Shown: piece by piece, positions 49,815-59,923 of the stretch
Layout: every line of letters starts with the position of its first letter
Position numbering within the stretch: the stretch's first letter is position 1
From: Chloroflexota bacterium
Lineage (GTDB): Bacteria; Chloroflexota; Anaerolineae; Aggregatilineales; Phototrophicaceae
Length of the DNA stretch: 64,000 nucleotides
NCBI GenBank assembly: GCA_016223085.1
Contig: JACRPS010000008.1
Span: 124,001 to 188,000, forward strand
Direction of reading: 5' to 3'
Program-made: the position numbers and the translations under genes
The notes under the pieces: generated by a model
Seen by the model: the letters and a program-made list of their open reading frames with translations, nothing else
What the model was told of the DNA's origin: nothing
Database searches by the model: none

Positions 49815-49840
49815 CAGCCGTAGGCTCAAGCCTATGGCTG
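49815..49840. repeat. Palindrome overlapping the def stop codon
   Basis: CAGCCGTAGGCT-ca-AGCCTATGGCTG; minus-strand TAG of def at 49832..49834 lies inside. Confidence 0.82.
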
Positions 49841-50359
49841 GCTCTCCTCCGCCTCGTCTTCGGCTTTGGGCTGCCAGACCTCTTTAGCGATGTCAATGTA
49901 CAGGCGACCATCGAGGTGGTCAATCTCGTGCTGGAACACCCGCGCCAGCCAGCCGGTGGCCTTCACCCGCAGTGGCTTGCCATGCCGGTCGAGGCCGGTG
50001 ACGGTGACTTTTTCGTGCCGGTCCACTGTGCCGACGTAGCCGGGGATGGACAGACAGCCTTCCACCCCTTCCACCATCTCCTTACTGGCTTTGATGATCT
50101 CCGGGTTAGCCACCACGTACAGCTTGCCGGCTTCGTCGCCGTACTCCTGGCGGCTGTCCTCGTCATCCGGCAGGCGCACGACAATCAGCCGCTGGCTGAC
50201 CGCCACCTGCGGCGCGGCCAGGCCAACGCCGGGCGCGTCCAGCATCGTTTCCACCATATCATCCACCAACTGCTGGAATTTTTTGTCAAAACTGGTGACG
50301 CGGTGCGCCTTCTTCCGCAGCACCGGATTGTCAAGTCGGATAATTTCCCGTATCGCCAT
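49832..50359 (-). CDS. def: Peptide deformylase
   Basis: GVGLAAPQV, EGCLSIPGYVGTVDRHEKVTV, LARVFQHEIDHLDGRLYID. Confidence 0.97.
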   Translation of the reverse strand: MAIREIIRLDNPVLRKKAHRVTSFDKKFQQLVDDMVETMLDAPGVGLAAPQVAVSQRLIVVRLPDDEDSRQEYGDEAGKLYVVANPEIIKASKEMVEGVEGCLSIPGYVGTVDRHEKVTVTGLDRHGKPLRVKATGWLARVFQHEIDHLDGRLYIDIAKEVWQPKAEDEAEESQP

Positions 50360-50518
50360 CGTGTATCGTTCTCTCACAAGCCACTCAATAGACAGACGTA
50401 ATATGCGCCGCGCTTTTTACCTGTCCATCGCGGGCGGCACAAAATCTATTGCTGTTATCGGTCAGGTGAACGGCTATTGTAGCCTAAAACCACGTCTTGG
50501 ATAAGCCTGGAAAAAAAT

Positions 50519-50542
50519 GGACAGGGCGTGCCGTGTCCCTAC
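50519..50542. repeat. Decayed REP-like palindrome
   Basis: GGACAGGGCGTGCCGTGTCCCTAC. Confidence 0.55.
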
Positions 50543-50569
50543 CTGAGATACGTGTTGTTTGGGCTGTTC

Positions 50570-52345
50570 TTAACTGCCGTCGCGGCGGATGCGGGGGATA
50601 CCCGGTGGCCGGGTACGGTCGAATACCTGCGGCGGCTGCGCGGGGGGTTGCGGGGGCACGGGCGGCGGTTCGGCGCTCTGCCCGGCGACGTTCGCATCCT
50701 GGGCGGCGTCCTTCAGGCTGTCGTGATAGATCGCCAGATAATCCAGAATCGCCTGCCGCTGGCGTCGGGCTTCGGCTTCGCTTTGCTCGGTCTGGGCGCG
50801 CCGCCGCCGTTCGGCGATCTCCTGCTGAATCTGCTGCGGACGGTGTACATTTTTGAATACTTTTGCGTTTTCCACCTCGGTGCCCATCAGCAGCAGCTTG
50901 ACGTCACCCATCTGCACCAGCGTATGCAGGAAACCGCGCATTTCCGAAATCACGTTGTCCACCTGCGACAGCAAAATCTGGTCGTTCCGGTCCTGCAGCC
51001 ACAATGGACGGCGGTGAATGAGCGAAATGGTCTGGTTGCCCAGGATGTACATATCGTTGCGCCAGTCCCAGTCGGCCAGATAGAGCGCGCCCGCGCCAGC
51101 CAGCGTCACCAGGAACGCCAGCGCAAACCCGGCCAATCCCAGGCCGCCGCTGGCCGCACCCACCACCTGAAACGCCGACACGGCAAATAGTACAATCCCC
51201 CCCAGGATCACCAGCACCGGCAGCGTGATATGCCACAGCCAGATGAGATAATGCTTGCGATAGACGATGTCGCCCTTCTCGTTCACAAACCGCATCTGCA
51301 GAAAGCCCACCCGCGCGGCAGTAACGGGGGGGACCGGCATTACCGGCGAGTCGGCTGGTTTGGCAGGGGTACGCCCCAGGAAAACCTCCAGTTCCTGCCG
51401 CATGGCCTCCCGGTTCTGCCGGGCAGCGTTTTCCTGGTAGCGGTCGCGGTGAGTAAAGATGATGTTCTGGACGGCCTTCGGGTTCGGCACGTGGTCCAGC
51501 ACCAGATTGAGCGTATCGCCGGAGGTTTTGACGATAAGATTGCCATAATCAAACAGCCGCGCGAACGGGTCGGTTGGGGGAATTGAAACGTTCACTTCCC
51601 GCACCGCCGCAATCGGAATTTCGCTGATGTTGGTCGCCCAGTTGTGGATGGTACGCCGGATGCGCGTCACACGCTGGTCGGTGATAATCACCTTATCGTT
51701 ACGCCACTCGGCAAACAGATATAGTGCCAGCGCGCCCGGCACAACCAGTCCAAGCAGGAACAGGAAGGCCGACAGCACCGGCACCGCCCCCGCCAGCGCC
51801 GACAACACAAACAGGATGATGGCGATAAAGAAGGGTATCCACAGCTTGCCGGCGAACGACCACCAGTGTGCCCGGAAGACGGCCAGCACTTTTTCGTTCT
51901 CGCGCTGGGTTTTAAACACCTTCTGTGACGGGTCGGCGGAGAAGTGCGCCCGCGCCAGTTGCAGGGCGCTGTGGATGTCCGGGTGCTGGGCGATCAGTGC
52001 CGCCAACGGCTGGCGCGGCACAAACAGCACAATGGCCGTTTCCAGCACGCGCAGCGATGCCGTTGCCACCGTTTCCGCAAACAGCGACGACTCATTCAGA
52101 TATTCATTGGCGGATACGGTACCGACCGTCACCTCGCGGCCTCCCGGCGCGGTCTGGGTCAGCGCGGCGCGCCCGGAGACAAACAGCAGCAGCCCTTCGT
52201 TGCGCTGCCCCTCCCGGATGATGACCTCGCCCGGCTCGTAACGCAGCGCCTGCACGATGGTGGCAACCAGCGCCAGTTGTTCGGGGGTCAGCCGTTCAAA
52301 GACTGGCAGTCGGCGGATGTGGGACAGGACAAAACGGTCAGTCAT
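50570..52345 (-). CDS. Cyclic-nucleotide-binding domain + bacterial PH-like membrane protein
   Basis: N-terminal cNMP-binding fold (GEVIIREGQRNEGLLLFVSGRAALTQTAPGGREVTVGTV); two TM pairs each followed by ITDQRVTRIRR / LGNQTISLIHRRPL PH-like segments. Confidence 0.8.
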   Translation of the reverse strand: MTDRFVLSHIRRLPVFERLTPEQLALVATIVQALRYEPGEVIIREGQRNEGLLLFVSGRAALTQTAPGGREVTVGTVSANEYLNESSLFAETVATASLRVLETAIVLFVPRQPLAALIAQHPDIHSALQLARAHFSADPSQKVFKTQRENEKVLAVFRAHWWSFAGKLWIPFFIAIILFVLSALAGAVPVLSAFLFLLGLVVPGALALYLFAEWRNDKVIITDQRVTRIRRTIHNWATNISEIPIAAVREVNVSIPPTDPFARLFDYGNLIVKTSGDTLNLVLDHVPNPKAVQNIIFTHRDRYQENAARQNREAMRQELEVFLGRTPAKPADSPVMPVPPVTAARVGFLQMRFVNEKGDIVYRKHYLIWLWHITLPVLVILGGIVLFAVSAFQVVGAASGGLGLAGFALAFLVTLAGAGALYLADWDWRNDMYILGNQTISLIHRRPLWLQDRNDQILLSQVDNVISEMRGFLHTLVQMGDVKLLLMGTEVENAKVFKNVHRPQQIQQEIAERRRRAQTEQSEAEARRQRQAILDYLAIYHDSLKDAAQDANVAGQSAEPPPVPPQPPAQPPQVFDRTRPPGIPRIRRDGS

Positions 52346-52446
52346 AAGCGTTATCCGTTCACGGCAACCTGATTATAACGCATGTTACGGCCACTCCGGT
52401 CTGCCAGTACGGATAACTATTGTACGGCGTGATGATTGGCAGCGTA

Positions 52447-52917
52447 TTAGAGCGTGTCGCCGGGGGGCAGCGTCCCGGATACCAGATTCACATAGCGCGA
52501 AAAGTAGCGGATTAAATCCTGCCGTTCGTCGGCAGTCAGCACGCTCAGCACCAGCCGCAGATGTTCCAGCAGGTCAGCCTGCACCGCCAGAAAGCGTTCC
52601 TGCCCCGCCGGCGTCAGGGTCACCACCACCGAGCGCCGGTCGGCGGTGTTTGGTTCGCGCTGCACCAGCGGCGGCAGCATCGCCTCCAGCCGCTGCACCA
52701 GCCCGGTCATGGTCGCGTTGGTCAGGTGATGCGCCCGCGCGATCTCGCCAATCGGGCAGCCTCCACCGCGTTCGATCAGCGTCTTCAGCACGTAAAACTG
52801 CGGCGGGGTTAACCCATGCGCCGCCAGATTCGCCGCCAGCCGCTTTTCGGCATCCAGCACGATCTGGAACAGCAGCGTCCAGAAAATGGTCACATCGTTA
52901 TCAAGTTCAGAAGCCAC
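52447..52917 (-). CDS. MarR family transcriptional regulator
   Basis: LTPPQFYVLKTLIERGGGCPIGEIARAHHLTNATMTGLVQRLE...DRRSVVVTLTPAGQ. Confidence 0.93.
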   Translation of the reverse strand: MASELDNDVTIFWTLLFQIVLDAEKRLAANLAAHGLTPPQFYVLKTLIERGGGCPIGEIARAHHLTNATMTGLVQRLEAMLPPLVQREPNTADRRSVVVTLTPAGQERFLAVQADLLEHLRLVLSVLTADERQDLIRYFSRYVNLVSGTLPPGDTL

Positions 52918-53085
52918 CGGGAAAGCCTGCCTGTCGTGAAAAATTTAGTTCGTGGAATCGGATGTCCTGAGAACCAGTGTAGCGTTTTTAAGGCAACGGC
53001 GCTATTGGGGGAATGAATTGCGCGAGCTGGTCAGGCTCGCGCAAAACAAGGAGGGAAAAGCGTCTGGGATAATTGCGAAAATGAA

Positions 53086-53547
53086 TTACAGCCTGTTCAT
53101 CACATCCAGCATTTCCTGGATTTTCGGCCAGACCCGCTCATCGGGCATCAGCCATTTGTGGCGGATGACACGCTGGTGATCGAGCAGCACCAGCCCCGGA
53201 TGATGTGCCATGCGGTACAGCCGGTGAACATCGCCGCGCACATCGGCCAGCAGCGGGAATTCCAGCGGTGTCGGGCTGCTGATGTAATAGCCGTAGAGCA
53301 TGTGCGGCTGGTCGCAGACCACCAGCGCCACGTTGTAACCGGCGCGGATGAAAGTGCTGGCGTGGCGTTGCAGCCAGATGATGCGCCGGACGCTGGCCGA
53401 CAGCCAGATGTCCACCAGGAAACCCAGCACCAGCCCTTTAGGACCCATCAAATCGTCCAGTTTGCGGCTGGTCTGGTTATGATCGCCCACACAAAAGTTC
53501 GGCGCGGCAGTATTCAGGTGGGGGCCAAGTTCCAGGGTGTTCAACAT
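53086..53547 (-). CDS. Peroxiredoxin/AhpC-like redoxin protein
   Basis: APNFCVGDHNQTSRKLDDLMGPKGLVLGFL; YNVALVVCDQPHMLYGYYISSPTPLEFPLLADVRGDVHRLY. Confidence 0.7.
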   Translation of the reverse strand: MLNTLELGPHLNTAAPNFCVGDHNQTSRKLDDLMGPKGLVLGFLVDIWLSASVRRIIWLQRHASTFIRAGYNVALVVCDQPHMLYGYYISSPTPLEFPLLADVRGDVHRLYRMAHHPGLVLLDHQRVIRHKWLMPDERVWPKIQEMLDVMNRL

Positions 53548-53726
53548 CCCTCACATCCTTCAAGTATTAACTTTAATCATCGTAGCACAGTTTTCGCAAT
53601 TTTCAATTAATTGTCATAAAGTCTATATAAATGTTATGGGTAAAAACCGGCCATCCAATGATAAAATTGCTGTAAATAAGACTAAAGTACGGGAGGAGCA
53701 GAGCCGGTCCAACTGCTCAAACGGGT

Positions 53727-56700
53727 ATGTCCCTTATGCCAGAACCACGCCAGTTCCACACCGATACCGGCCAGGATGCCGCCACCGGTGAACCGACCAG
53801 CACGCCAGTGGACACACCGGCACGCTCGCCGGGCGCTTCTGAAGCGCCCGACAGCCGCTCCCGCCAGATGGTGGATAACGCTCCCCTTCCGATCTTTTCC
53901 ATTAACCAGGATGGATGTATTGGCAGCGTGAATCCTGCCGCGCAGTCGCTGTTTGGCGCGGACGTGACCGGCCAGCCGTACTTCACGCTGCTGCCACAGG
54001 CAGCGAACCCCCACCTGGCAGAACTGGTGGAGCGGGTGCTGGCGGGCGAGTCCTTTAACCCGGTCAAGCTGGAGTACCACCGCTCAACGGGGCAGCCCGG
54101 CGCCCTCACCGCCTGTCTCTACCCGGTTTACGATGCGGACGGGCAGGCTGAAGCCTGTGTCGTGGCCGTGCTCAGCCTTCAGCCGCAGCGCCAGCCAGAA
54201 GACGACCTGCATGCCAGTGAACGGTTCGTGGAACGGGTGTTATCCACGTCACCGGTGTTTGTGTACGTGTACGATTTTACGGAACGCCGGAATGTCTACG
54301 TGAATCGCCAGATGGGCGATGCGCTGGGTTATACGCCGGCGCAGCTTCAGGCCATGAAGGACCGTGAGCTGGCGCGGTTTGTGCATCCTGATGATGGGCC
54401 GGTGGTGGCGCGGAACCGGCGGCGCATTTTCCAGTTAACCGATAATGAACTGATTGATTTTGAGTTTCGGATTGTGGATGCCGCCGGGAACTGGCACTGG
54501 ATGCACGCCCGCGAGGGTGTCTTTTCCCGCAGCGCCGATGGCAGGGTAGCGCAGGTGCTGGGGATCGCGGTGGAGATGACCGACCGTAAACAGTTGGAAG
54601 AAGAACTGCGCCAGAACCTGACACGCTACAAGGCGCTGTTTGACAGTTCGCCGCAGGTGCACTATCTGCTGGACCTCCAGTACCGGATTTTGTCCTGTAA
54701 CCGGCTGACACTCGAACAGTCCCGGCAGGCCGGACGGCAGGAGCCTCAGGTCGGTGACAGCATCCTGAACTGGATGGACAGCCGCTACCACGAGGCCTTT
54801 AAGGATGCCTTTCACCGCTGCCTTCAGGGCGAACGGATTCAGTTCGAGTCCCGCATCGTGCATCCTGATGGCAATGGCGTCTGGTACGAGATCAGCTACG
54901 TACCCGTGTCCGATGACCACAATCAACTTATCGGCGTCTCGCTGAATCTGCTGGACATCACCCGCCGCAAGGAAGCGGAAGAGTCGCTGCGTACCAACGA
55001 ACTGCGCTACCGGGCGCTGTTCGAGCGCACCAACGACGCCATCTTTATCATCGGCCTCGACCGGAAAATCCTGAAGGTTAACCAGCGCGCTGCTGATATG
55101 CTGGGTTTCCCGCTGCCAGCCTTCGAGGGCGCGGCGGCTTCGGCCTTCGCGTCGCCAGCGGAATGGGACAACGCCGAGGAACGCTGGCAACAGGTGCTTG
55201 CCGGCCAGCCCGTACCTATCTACGAACGAACCTTTATCCACCGTGACGGGACACCGATCCACACCGAGATCAATCTGGCACTTGTCCGCGACGACGAAGG
55301 CTACCCGATGCACGTTCAGAGCGTGGTACGGGACATCTCCGCCCGCAAGCTCAGCGAACAGGCGCTGCGGCAAAGCGAAGCCTACTTCCGCACCGTCATC
55401 AGTTCAACGCAGGAAGGCATCTGGATTGTTGATAACAGCCTGAAGACGCTGTACGTCAACCAGTATCTGGCGGACATGCTGGGCTATTCCCCGCAGGAGC
55501 TGACCGACGCGCCGCTGCTCAACTTCTTTGACGATGAAGGCCGCGCCGAAATCCTGAACTGCTTTACCGGCAACGCTGCTATCAGCCTGCGCCAGGTGGA
55601 CTTCCGGCTGGCGCGCGCCGACCACTCATCGCTGTGGGCGATGATTTCGGTCACACCGCTGCTGGAAAACGAACAGCGGATTGGCTCGCTGGTGATGGTC
55701 ACGGACATCACCCAACGCAAGCAGATCGAAGCCGAACTGCGGCGGGCTTCCGCCTACAATCGGGGTTTGATCGAAGCCAGCCTGGACCCGCTGATGACCA
55801 TTTCGCCGGAAGGCTTCATCACCGATGTGAACGTCGCCACCGAACGTATGACCGGCGTCAAACGCGCCCGGCTGATCGGCACCGATTTTTCCAGCTATTT
55901 CACCGAGCCAGACAAAGCACGGGACGCCTACCAGCGCGCGTTTGAGGAAGGCAATGTCAAGGACTACGAACTGTCGGTGCGCCACCCGGATGGCCGCGTC
56001 CGGTTTGTGGTGTTTAACGCCGCCGTCTACCGCGACGAAGAAGACCGTATCGTTGGTGTGTTTGCTGCCGCGCGCGATATTACCGACCGCAGGCGAATTG
56101 AGGAAAACCTGCGCCGTAGCATGATTCAGAATCAGGCGCTGCTCAACGCCATCCCGGATATGATTCTGCGGCTGTCCCGCGATGGCCGCTACCTGGACAT
56201 CAAACCGGCCATCGGTTTTGACCCGCTGCGCCCGCCGGAAGAACTGCTTAACCTGAAGGTAGACGAGGTGATGCCGCCGCCGCTGCTTGAGCCATTCTAC
56301 GAGAGTGTCGAGCGAACGCTGGCAACGGGTGACATTCAGTCAGGTGAATACGCGCTGGTGGAAAACGGCCAGAACCGCACCTATGAGTTTCGCATGGTGG
56401 CGTGCAGTGACGACGAGGTGATTAGCATCGTCCGCGATGTCACCGACCGCAAACGGGTTGAGGAAGGGCTGCGCGACAGCGAAAAGCGCCTGCGGCTGGT
56501 GCTGGAAAACCTGCCGATCATGCTGGACGCCTTCGACGAGGACGGCAACATCGTGTTCTGGAACCGGGAGTGCGAACGGGTGACGGGCTACAGCGCCGCC
56601 GAAGTGGTGGGCAACCCGCGCGCGCTGGAATGGTTGTACCCGGACGCCGAGGCGCGCGAACGGATGCTGACGGAGTGGTCGCGCACCGGCAACAACTATC

Positions 56701-57932
56701 ATGATGCCGAATGGCCGATCACCCGCAAGGATGGTGAAGTACGCATCGTTTCCTGGACGAGTATTTCCGGGCGCATCCAGATTCCCAACTGGCAAACCTG
56801 GTCTATTGGCACCGACGTTACCAAACGGAAGTGGGTTGAAGAAGCCCTGCGGGAAAGCGAAGATCGCTTCCGCACCATCTTTGAGTCGGCAGCCGTCGGC
56901 ATGGCAGTCAGTTCGCTGAACGGTGACCGGATGGGTGTCAACCCGGCGCTGCAAAAAATGCTGGGGTACAGTTTTGAAGAACTGTACGGCATGAACTTCC
57001 GGCAGATCACCCACCCGGATGATCTGGCGCTCGAACTGGAACTGGCGAACGAACTGCGCCAGGGGAAGCGGACCTGGTATCAGGTCGAAAAGCGTTACCT
57101 GCGGAAAGACGGTTCGTACTTCTGGGCGCGGTTATCCGGCTCGATGATCCGTGACCCCAACGGCGAGCCGCAGTATGCGCTGGCGATTGTGGAGGACATC
57201 ACCGAAAGCAAGCTGGCGGCGCAAAAAGAACTGGAACTGATTCACGAACGGGAACGGGTGCAAATCCTGGCGAACTTCATTCAGGACGCAGCGCACGAGT
57301 TCCGTACGCCGCTGTCCATCATCAACACCAGCGCCTATCTGCTGGGGCGGATTCAGGAAGGCGCAGTTCGGGATGCTCACCTTGAGAAAATCGCCCAGCA
57401 GGTTAAAAATATCACCACGCTGGTGGAAAACCTGCTCACCCTCTCCCGGCTGGATACGGACGGCACGCTGGACGTGCGGTCGCTGAATTTAAACGATATT
57501 GCTGCCAACGTGCAGGTCGCTTTGCAGGGCGCGGTAGAGGAAAAGCAGCAGACACTGCGGGTGGAACCGGATGCCACCCTTCCGGCTATTATGGGCGACG
57601 TGAGCAAGCTGCACACGGCGCTGTTGAACATCACCGGCAACGCCGTGCGCTACACCCCGTCCTGCGGCACGATTGTGCTGCGGACATTCCACACCGCCGA
57701 TGCGGTGGCGCTGGAGGTCCGCGACAACGGTGTTGGCATCAGGCCGGAAGTGATCGGGAAGGTGTTTGACCGTTTCTACCGTGAGGATCGGGCGCACAGC
57801 ACGCCGGGGTTTGGCCTCGGCCTGGCGATTGCCCGCAAAATCGTCGAACATCACGGTGGGCACATCGAAGTGGAAAGCGTGGTAGGCGAGGGCAGCATCT
57901 TCCGCGTCATTTTGCCGAAGCATATACCCTGA
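53727..57932 (+). CDS. Multi-PAS sensor histidine kinase (about nine PAS modules)
   Basis: Successive PAS starts; HisKA QDAAHEFRTPLSIINTSAYLL; HATPase DNGVGIRPEVIGKVFDRFYRED, GFGLGLAIARKIVEHHGG. Confidence 0.95.
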   Translation: MSLMPEPRQFHTDTGQDAATGEPTSTPVDTPARSPGASEAPDSRSRQMVDNAPLPIFSINQDGCIGSVNPAAQSLFGADVTGQPYFTLLPQAANPHLAELVERVLAGESFNPVKLEYHRSTGQPGALTACLYPVYDADGQAEACVVAVLSLQPQRQPEDDLHASERFVERVLSTSPVFVYVYDFTERRNVYVNRQMGDALGYTPAQLQAMKDRELARFVHPDDGPVVARNRRRIFQLTDNELIDFEFRIVDAAGNWHWMHAREGVFSRSADGRVAQVLGIAVEMTDRKQLEEELRQNLTRYKALFDSSPQVHYLLDLQYRILSCNRLTLEQSRQAGRQEPQVGDSILNWMDSRYHEAFKDAFHRCLQGERIQFESRIVHPDGNGVWYEISYVPVSDDHNQLIGVSLNLLDITRRKEAEESLRTNELRYRALFERTNDAIFIIGLDRKILKVNQRAADMLGFPLPAFEGAAASAFASPAEWDNAEERWQQVLAGQPVPIYERTFIHRDGTPIHTEINLALVRDDEGYPMHVQSVVRDISARKLSEQALRQSEAYFRTVISSTQEGIWIVDNSLKTLYVNQYLADMLGYSPQELTDAPLLNFFDDEGRAEILNCFTGNAAISLRQVDFRLARADHSSLWAMISVTPLLENEQRIGSLVMVTDITQRKQIEAELRRASAYNRGLIEASLDPLMTISPEGFITDVNVATERMTGVKRARLIGTDFSSYFTEPDKARDAYQRAFEEGNVKDYELSVRHPDGRVRFVVFNAAVYRDEEDRIVGVFAAARDITDRRRIEENLRRSMIQNQALLNAIPDMILRLSRDGRYLDIKPAIGFDPLRPPEELLNLKVDEVMPPPLLEPFYESVERTLATGDIQSGEYALVENGQNRTYEFRMVACSDDEVISIVRDVTDRKRVEEGLRDSEKRLRLVLENLPIMLDAFDEDGNIVFWNRECERVTGYSAAEVVGNPRALEWLYPDAEARERMLTEWSRTGNNYHDAEWPITRKDGEVRIVSWTSISGRIQIPNWQTWSIGTDVTKRKWVEEALRESEDRFRTIFESAAVGMAVSSLNGDRMGVNPALQKMLGYSFEELYGMNFRQITHPDDLALELELANELRQGKRTWYQVEKRYLRKDGSYFWARLSGSMIRDPNGEPQYALAIVEDITESKLAAQKELELIHERERVQILANFIQDAAHEFRTPLSIINTSAYLLGRIQEGAVRDAHLEKIAQQVKNITTLVENLLTLSRLDTDGTLDVRSLNLNDIAANVQVALQGAVEEKQQTLRVEPDATLPAIMGDVSKLHTALLNITGNAVRYTPSCGTIVLRTFHTADAVALEVRDNGVGIRPEVIGKVFDRFYREDRAHSTPGFGLGLAIARKIVEHHGGHIEVESVVGEGSIFRVILPKHIP

Positions 57933-58081
57933 GGGCGGCACGCGGTGCCCCAGCCCTGACAGCGAAAGCGGTAGGGGCACGGCGTCACCGTCCGTGTCCG
58001 ATGCATACCAGGTTAAACGTTATGCGCCGCCAGGGGCTGGCAAGGCTTGTCCGGTATTGGCGTTTTGCTCACATCTACGGC

Positions 58082-58103
58082 GCCAGACGTTTAAACGTCT
58101 GGC
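58082..58103. repeat. Perfect palindrome
   Basis: GCCAGACGTTT|AAACGTCTGGC. Confidence 0.85.
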
Positions 58104-58206
58104 TGTCCAACCCTCAAGCCCACTGAAGGGGCAGGAAGAACCGTGCAGGCTGAAGCACCTGGTTCGCGGGTCTTTCCAGCCACCTTCCAGATGGCTTTTT
58201 CCGTTC

Positions 58207-58232
58207 CGCCGGATGGCTTTCAGCATCCGGCG
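58207..58232. repeat. Inverted repeat
   Basis: CGCCGGATG-gctttcag-CATCCGGCG. Confidence 0.75.
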
Positions 58233-58316
58233 ACACAAACTGAGATATTTGAATTCGCGCAAATGGGGACGGCGGCGTGCCTTATGGTTAAATGAAAACC
58301 GATACATAGATTTTTC

Positions 58317-58345
58317 GTAGGGGCGAACCGGCGGTTCGCCCCTAC
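58317..58345. repeat. REP-like palindrome
   Basis: GTAGGGGCGAACCG-G-CGGTTCGCCCCTAC. Confidence 0.92.
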
Positions 58346-58400
58346 ATTCTATGCATCTGTTTTCGGTCATCCATTAGCAAAAACAAACTTGCCTGCTGGA

Positions 58401-59495
58401 TTACTCCCCCAGCACGTCCCACACTTCCAGCTTGGCCTGCACGCGGCGGATCACCTCGTCGGTAAAGTCGGTGGTGGTGGTCTGGCCGCCCAGGTCGGGC
58501 GTTTTGATGCCGGCATGAACCGCTTCCAGCGTCGCCTCGTATATGGCGCGGCTGGCGTGGGCGGCGCTGTCCGTGCCGACGTAGCGCAGGATGGCCGCGC
58601 CCGCCAGAATCATTGCCATTGGATTGGCGATATTTTTACCCTGTAAACTGGGGGCAGTGCCATGCGGCGCTTCGGTCACGGCGGCCTTCACCTCAAACTG
58701 CTCGTCAAAAGCCAGGATGACCGACTCCGCGCCGGCAATCGTGCCAAACATCTTCAGCACCAGATCGCTCAGGTTGTCGCCATCGCGGTTCAGCGCCGGG
58801 ATAACCAGGGCCTCGCCACTGGTTTCCAGCAGCAGGGCATAGGTGGCGTCAATCAACTGCGGGTCATAGGGCACGCCGGGGTAACGCTCGTGCGCCGCGT
58901 CCATCTCTTCCTTAAACATGCCTTCGTAAATCGGGCTGACCGTGTACTTCGGCCCGCCAAACACCTTGGCGTTGTTGCGCCGGGCATAGCGGAAGGTGAA
59001 TTCGGCCACCGCGCGGCACGTCCGCCGCGACAGGCGGCGGGTGCTGAAGGCCATCTCGTCCAGCCCTTCGCCTTCGCGCCATTCTTTCGCGTTGTACTCG
59101 CCGTCTACCGCCATGCGGACGACGGCAATCGGCTGGTGAACACCGCCCAGCGGACGCACCGACGGAATACGCCGCCCGGTGCGCAGAATCACCTGGCCGT
59201 CAATTAATTCACGCAGCAGGGCGTTGGGGCTGCCCACGTCGTCGGGGTTGCCGGGGGTGATCGTGGCGGCCTTGATGCCCAGCCCGGTTTCCCGGATGCG
59301 CGCGGCGGCATCATGCACAACGCGGTTATTGGTCGCGCGGCGGTTTTCCAGCGACAGGTCGAAGTATTCAAAGTTCACATCGCAGCGCGTCACTGCCGGG
59401 TCAATCACGCGCAGGGCTTCGTCGAGTAATTCCTGGCCGGTCTGGTCGCCTTGAAGAACGACAATCGTTCGCGTGGTCACAGCTATGTCCCTCAT
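58401..59495 (-). CDS. Isocitrate/isopropylmalate dehydrogenase family protein
   Basis: TIVVLQGDQTGQELLDEALRVI, NLSDLVLKMFGTIAGAESVILAF, EAPHGTAPSLQGKNIANPMAMILAGAAIL. Confidence 0.92.
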   Translation of the reverse strand: MRDIAVTTRTIVVLQGDQTGQELLDEALRVIDPAVTRCDVNFEYFDLSLENRRATNNRVVHDAAARIRETGLGIKAATITPGNPDDVGSPNALLRELIDGQVILRTGRRIPSVRPLGGVHQPIAVVRMAVDGEYNAKEWREGEGLDEMAFSTRRLSRRTCRAVAEFTFRYARRNNAKVFGGPKYTVSPIYEGMFKEEMDAAHERYPGVPYDPQLIDATYALLLETSGEALVIPALNRDGDNLSDLVLKMFGTIAGAESVILAFDEQFEVKAAVTEAPHGTAPSLQGKNIANPMAMILAGAAILRYVGTDSAAHASRAIYEATLEAVHAGIKTPDLGGQTTTTDFTDEVIRRVQAKLEVWDVLGE

Positions 59496-59623
59496 TCTGG
59501 CTGATCTGGCAATAATGGACGCGGATTATAGCGTAGGGCGCGGCGAGTCAGAAGGGCAGGCGCGGCAACTGCATTGGAGCAAAATCTATCGTGTTTCTGA
59601 CCCGATGTGGGGATAATAAGGTC

Positions 59624-59923
59624 ATGAACACCTATAACAACACCCGGATGATTATTCCGCCCGTTCCTACGCCGCCGGTGCCCGTGCCGCCGTCACCCCC
59701 CGTGCCCGGCCCGGACATCCCGCAGCCGCCGCTGCCTGGCCCCGATATTCCGCGACCGGAGCCGCAGCCACCGGCGCCTGGCCCGGATAACCCCACGCCA
59801 GAGCCACCACCGCCAGTCACACCGCCCTATGAACCGCCGCTGCCCGGCCCGGTCGAGCCGCCACTGCCGCAGCCGGAAACGCCGCCGATCAAAGTGCCGG
59901 GTACCGATCAACCTACGCAGTAA
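59624..59923 (+). CDS. Small proline-rich repeat protein
   Basis: MNTYNNTRMIIPPVPTPPVPVPPSPPVPGPDIPQPPLPGPDIPRPEPQPPAPGPDNPTPEPPPPV... Confidence 0.5.
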   Translation: MNTYNNTRMIIPPVPTPPVPVPPSPPVPGPDIPQPPLPGPDIPRPEPQPPAPGPDNPTPEPPPPVTPPYEPPLPGPVEPPLPQPETPPIKVPGTDQPTQ

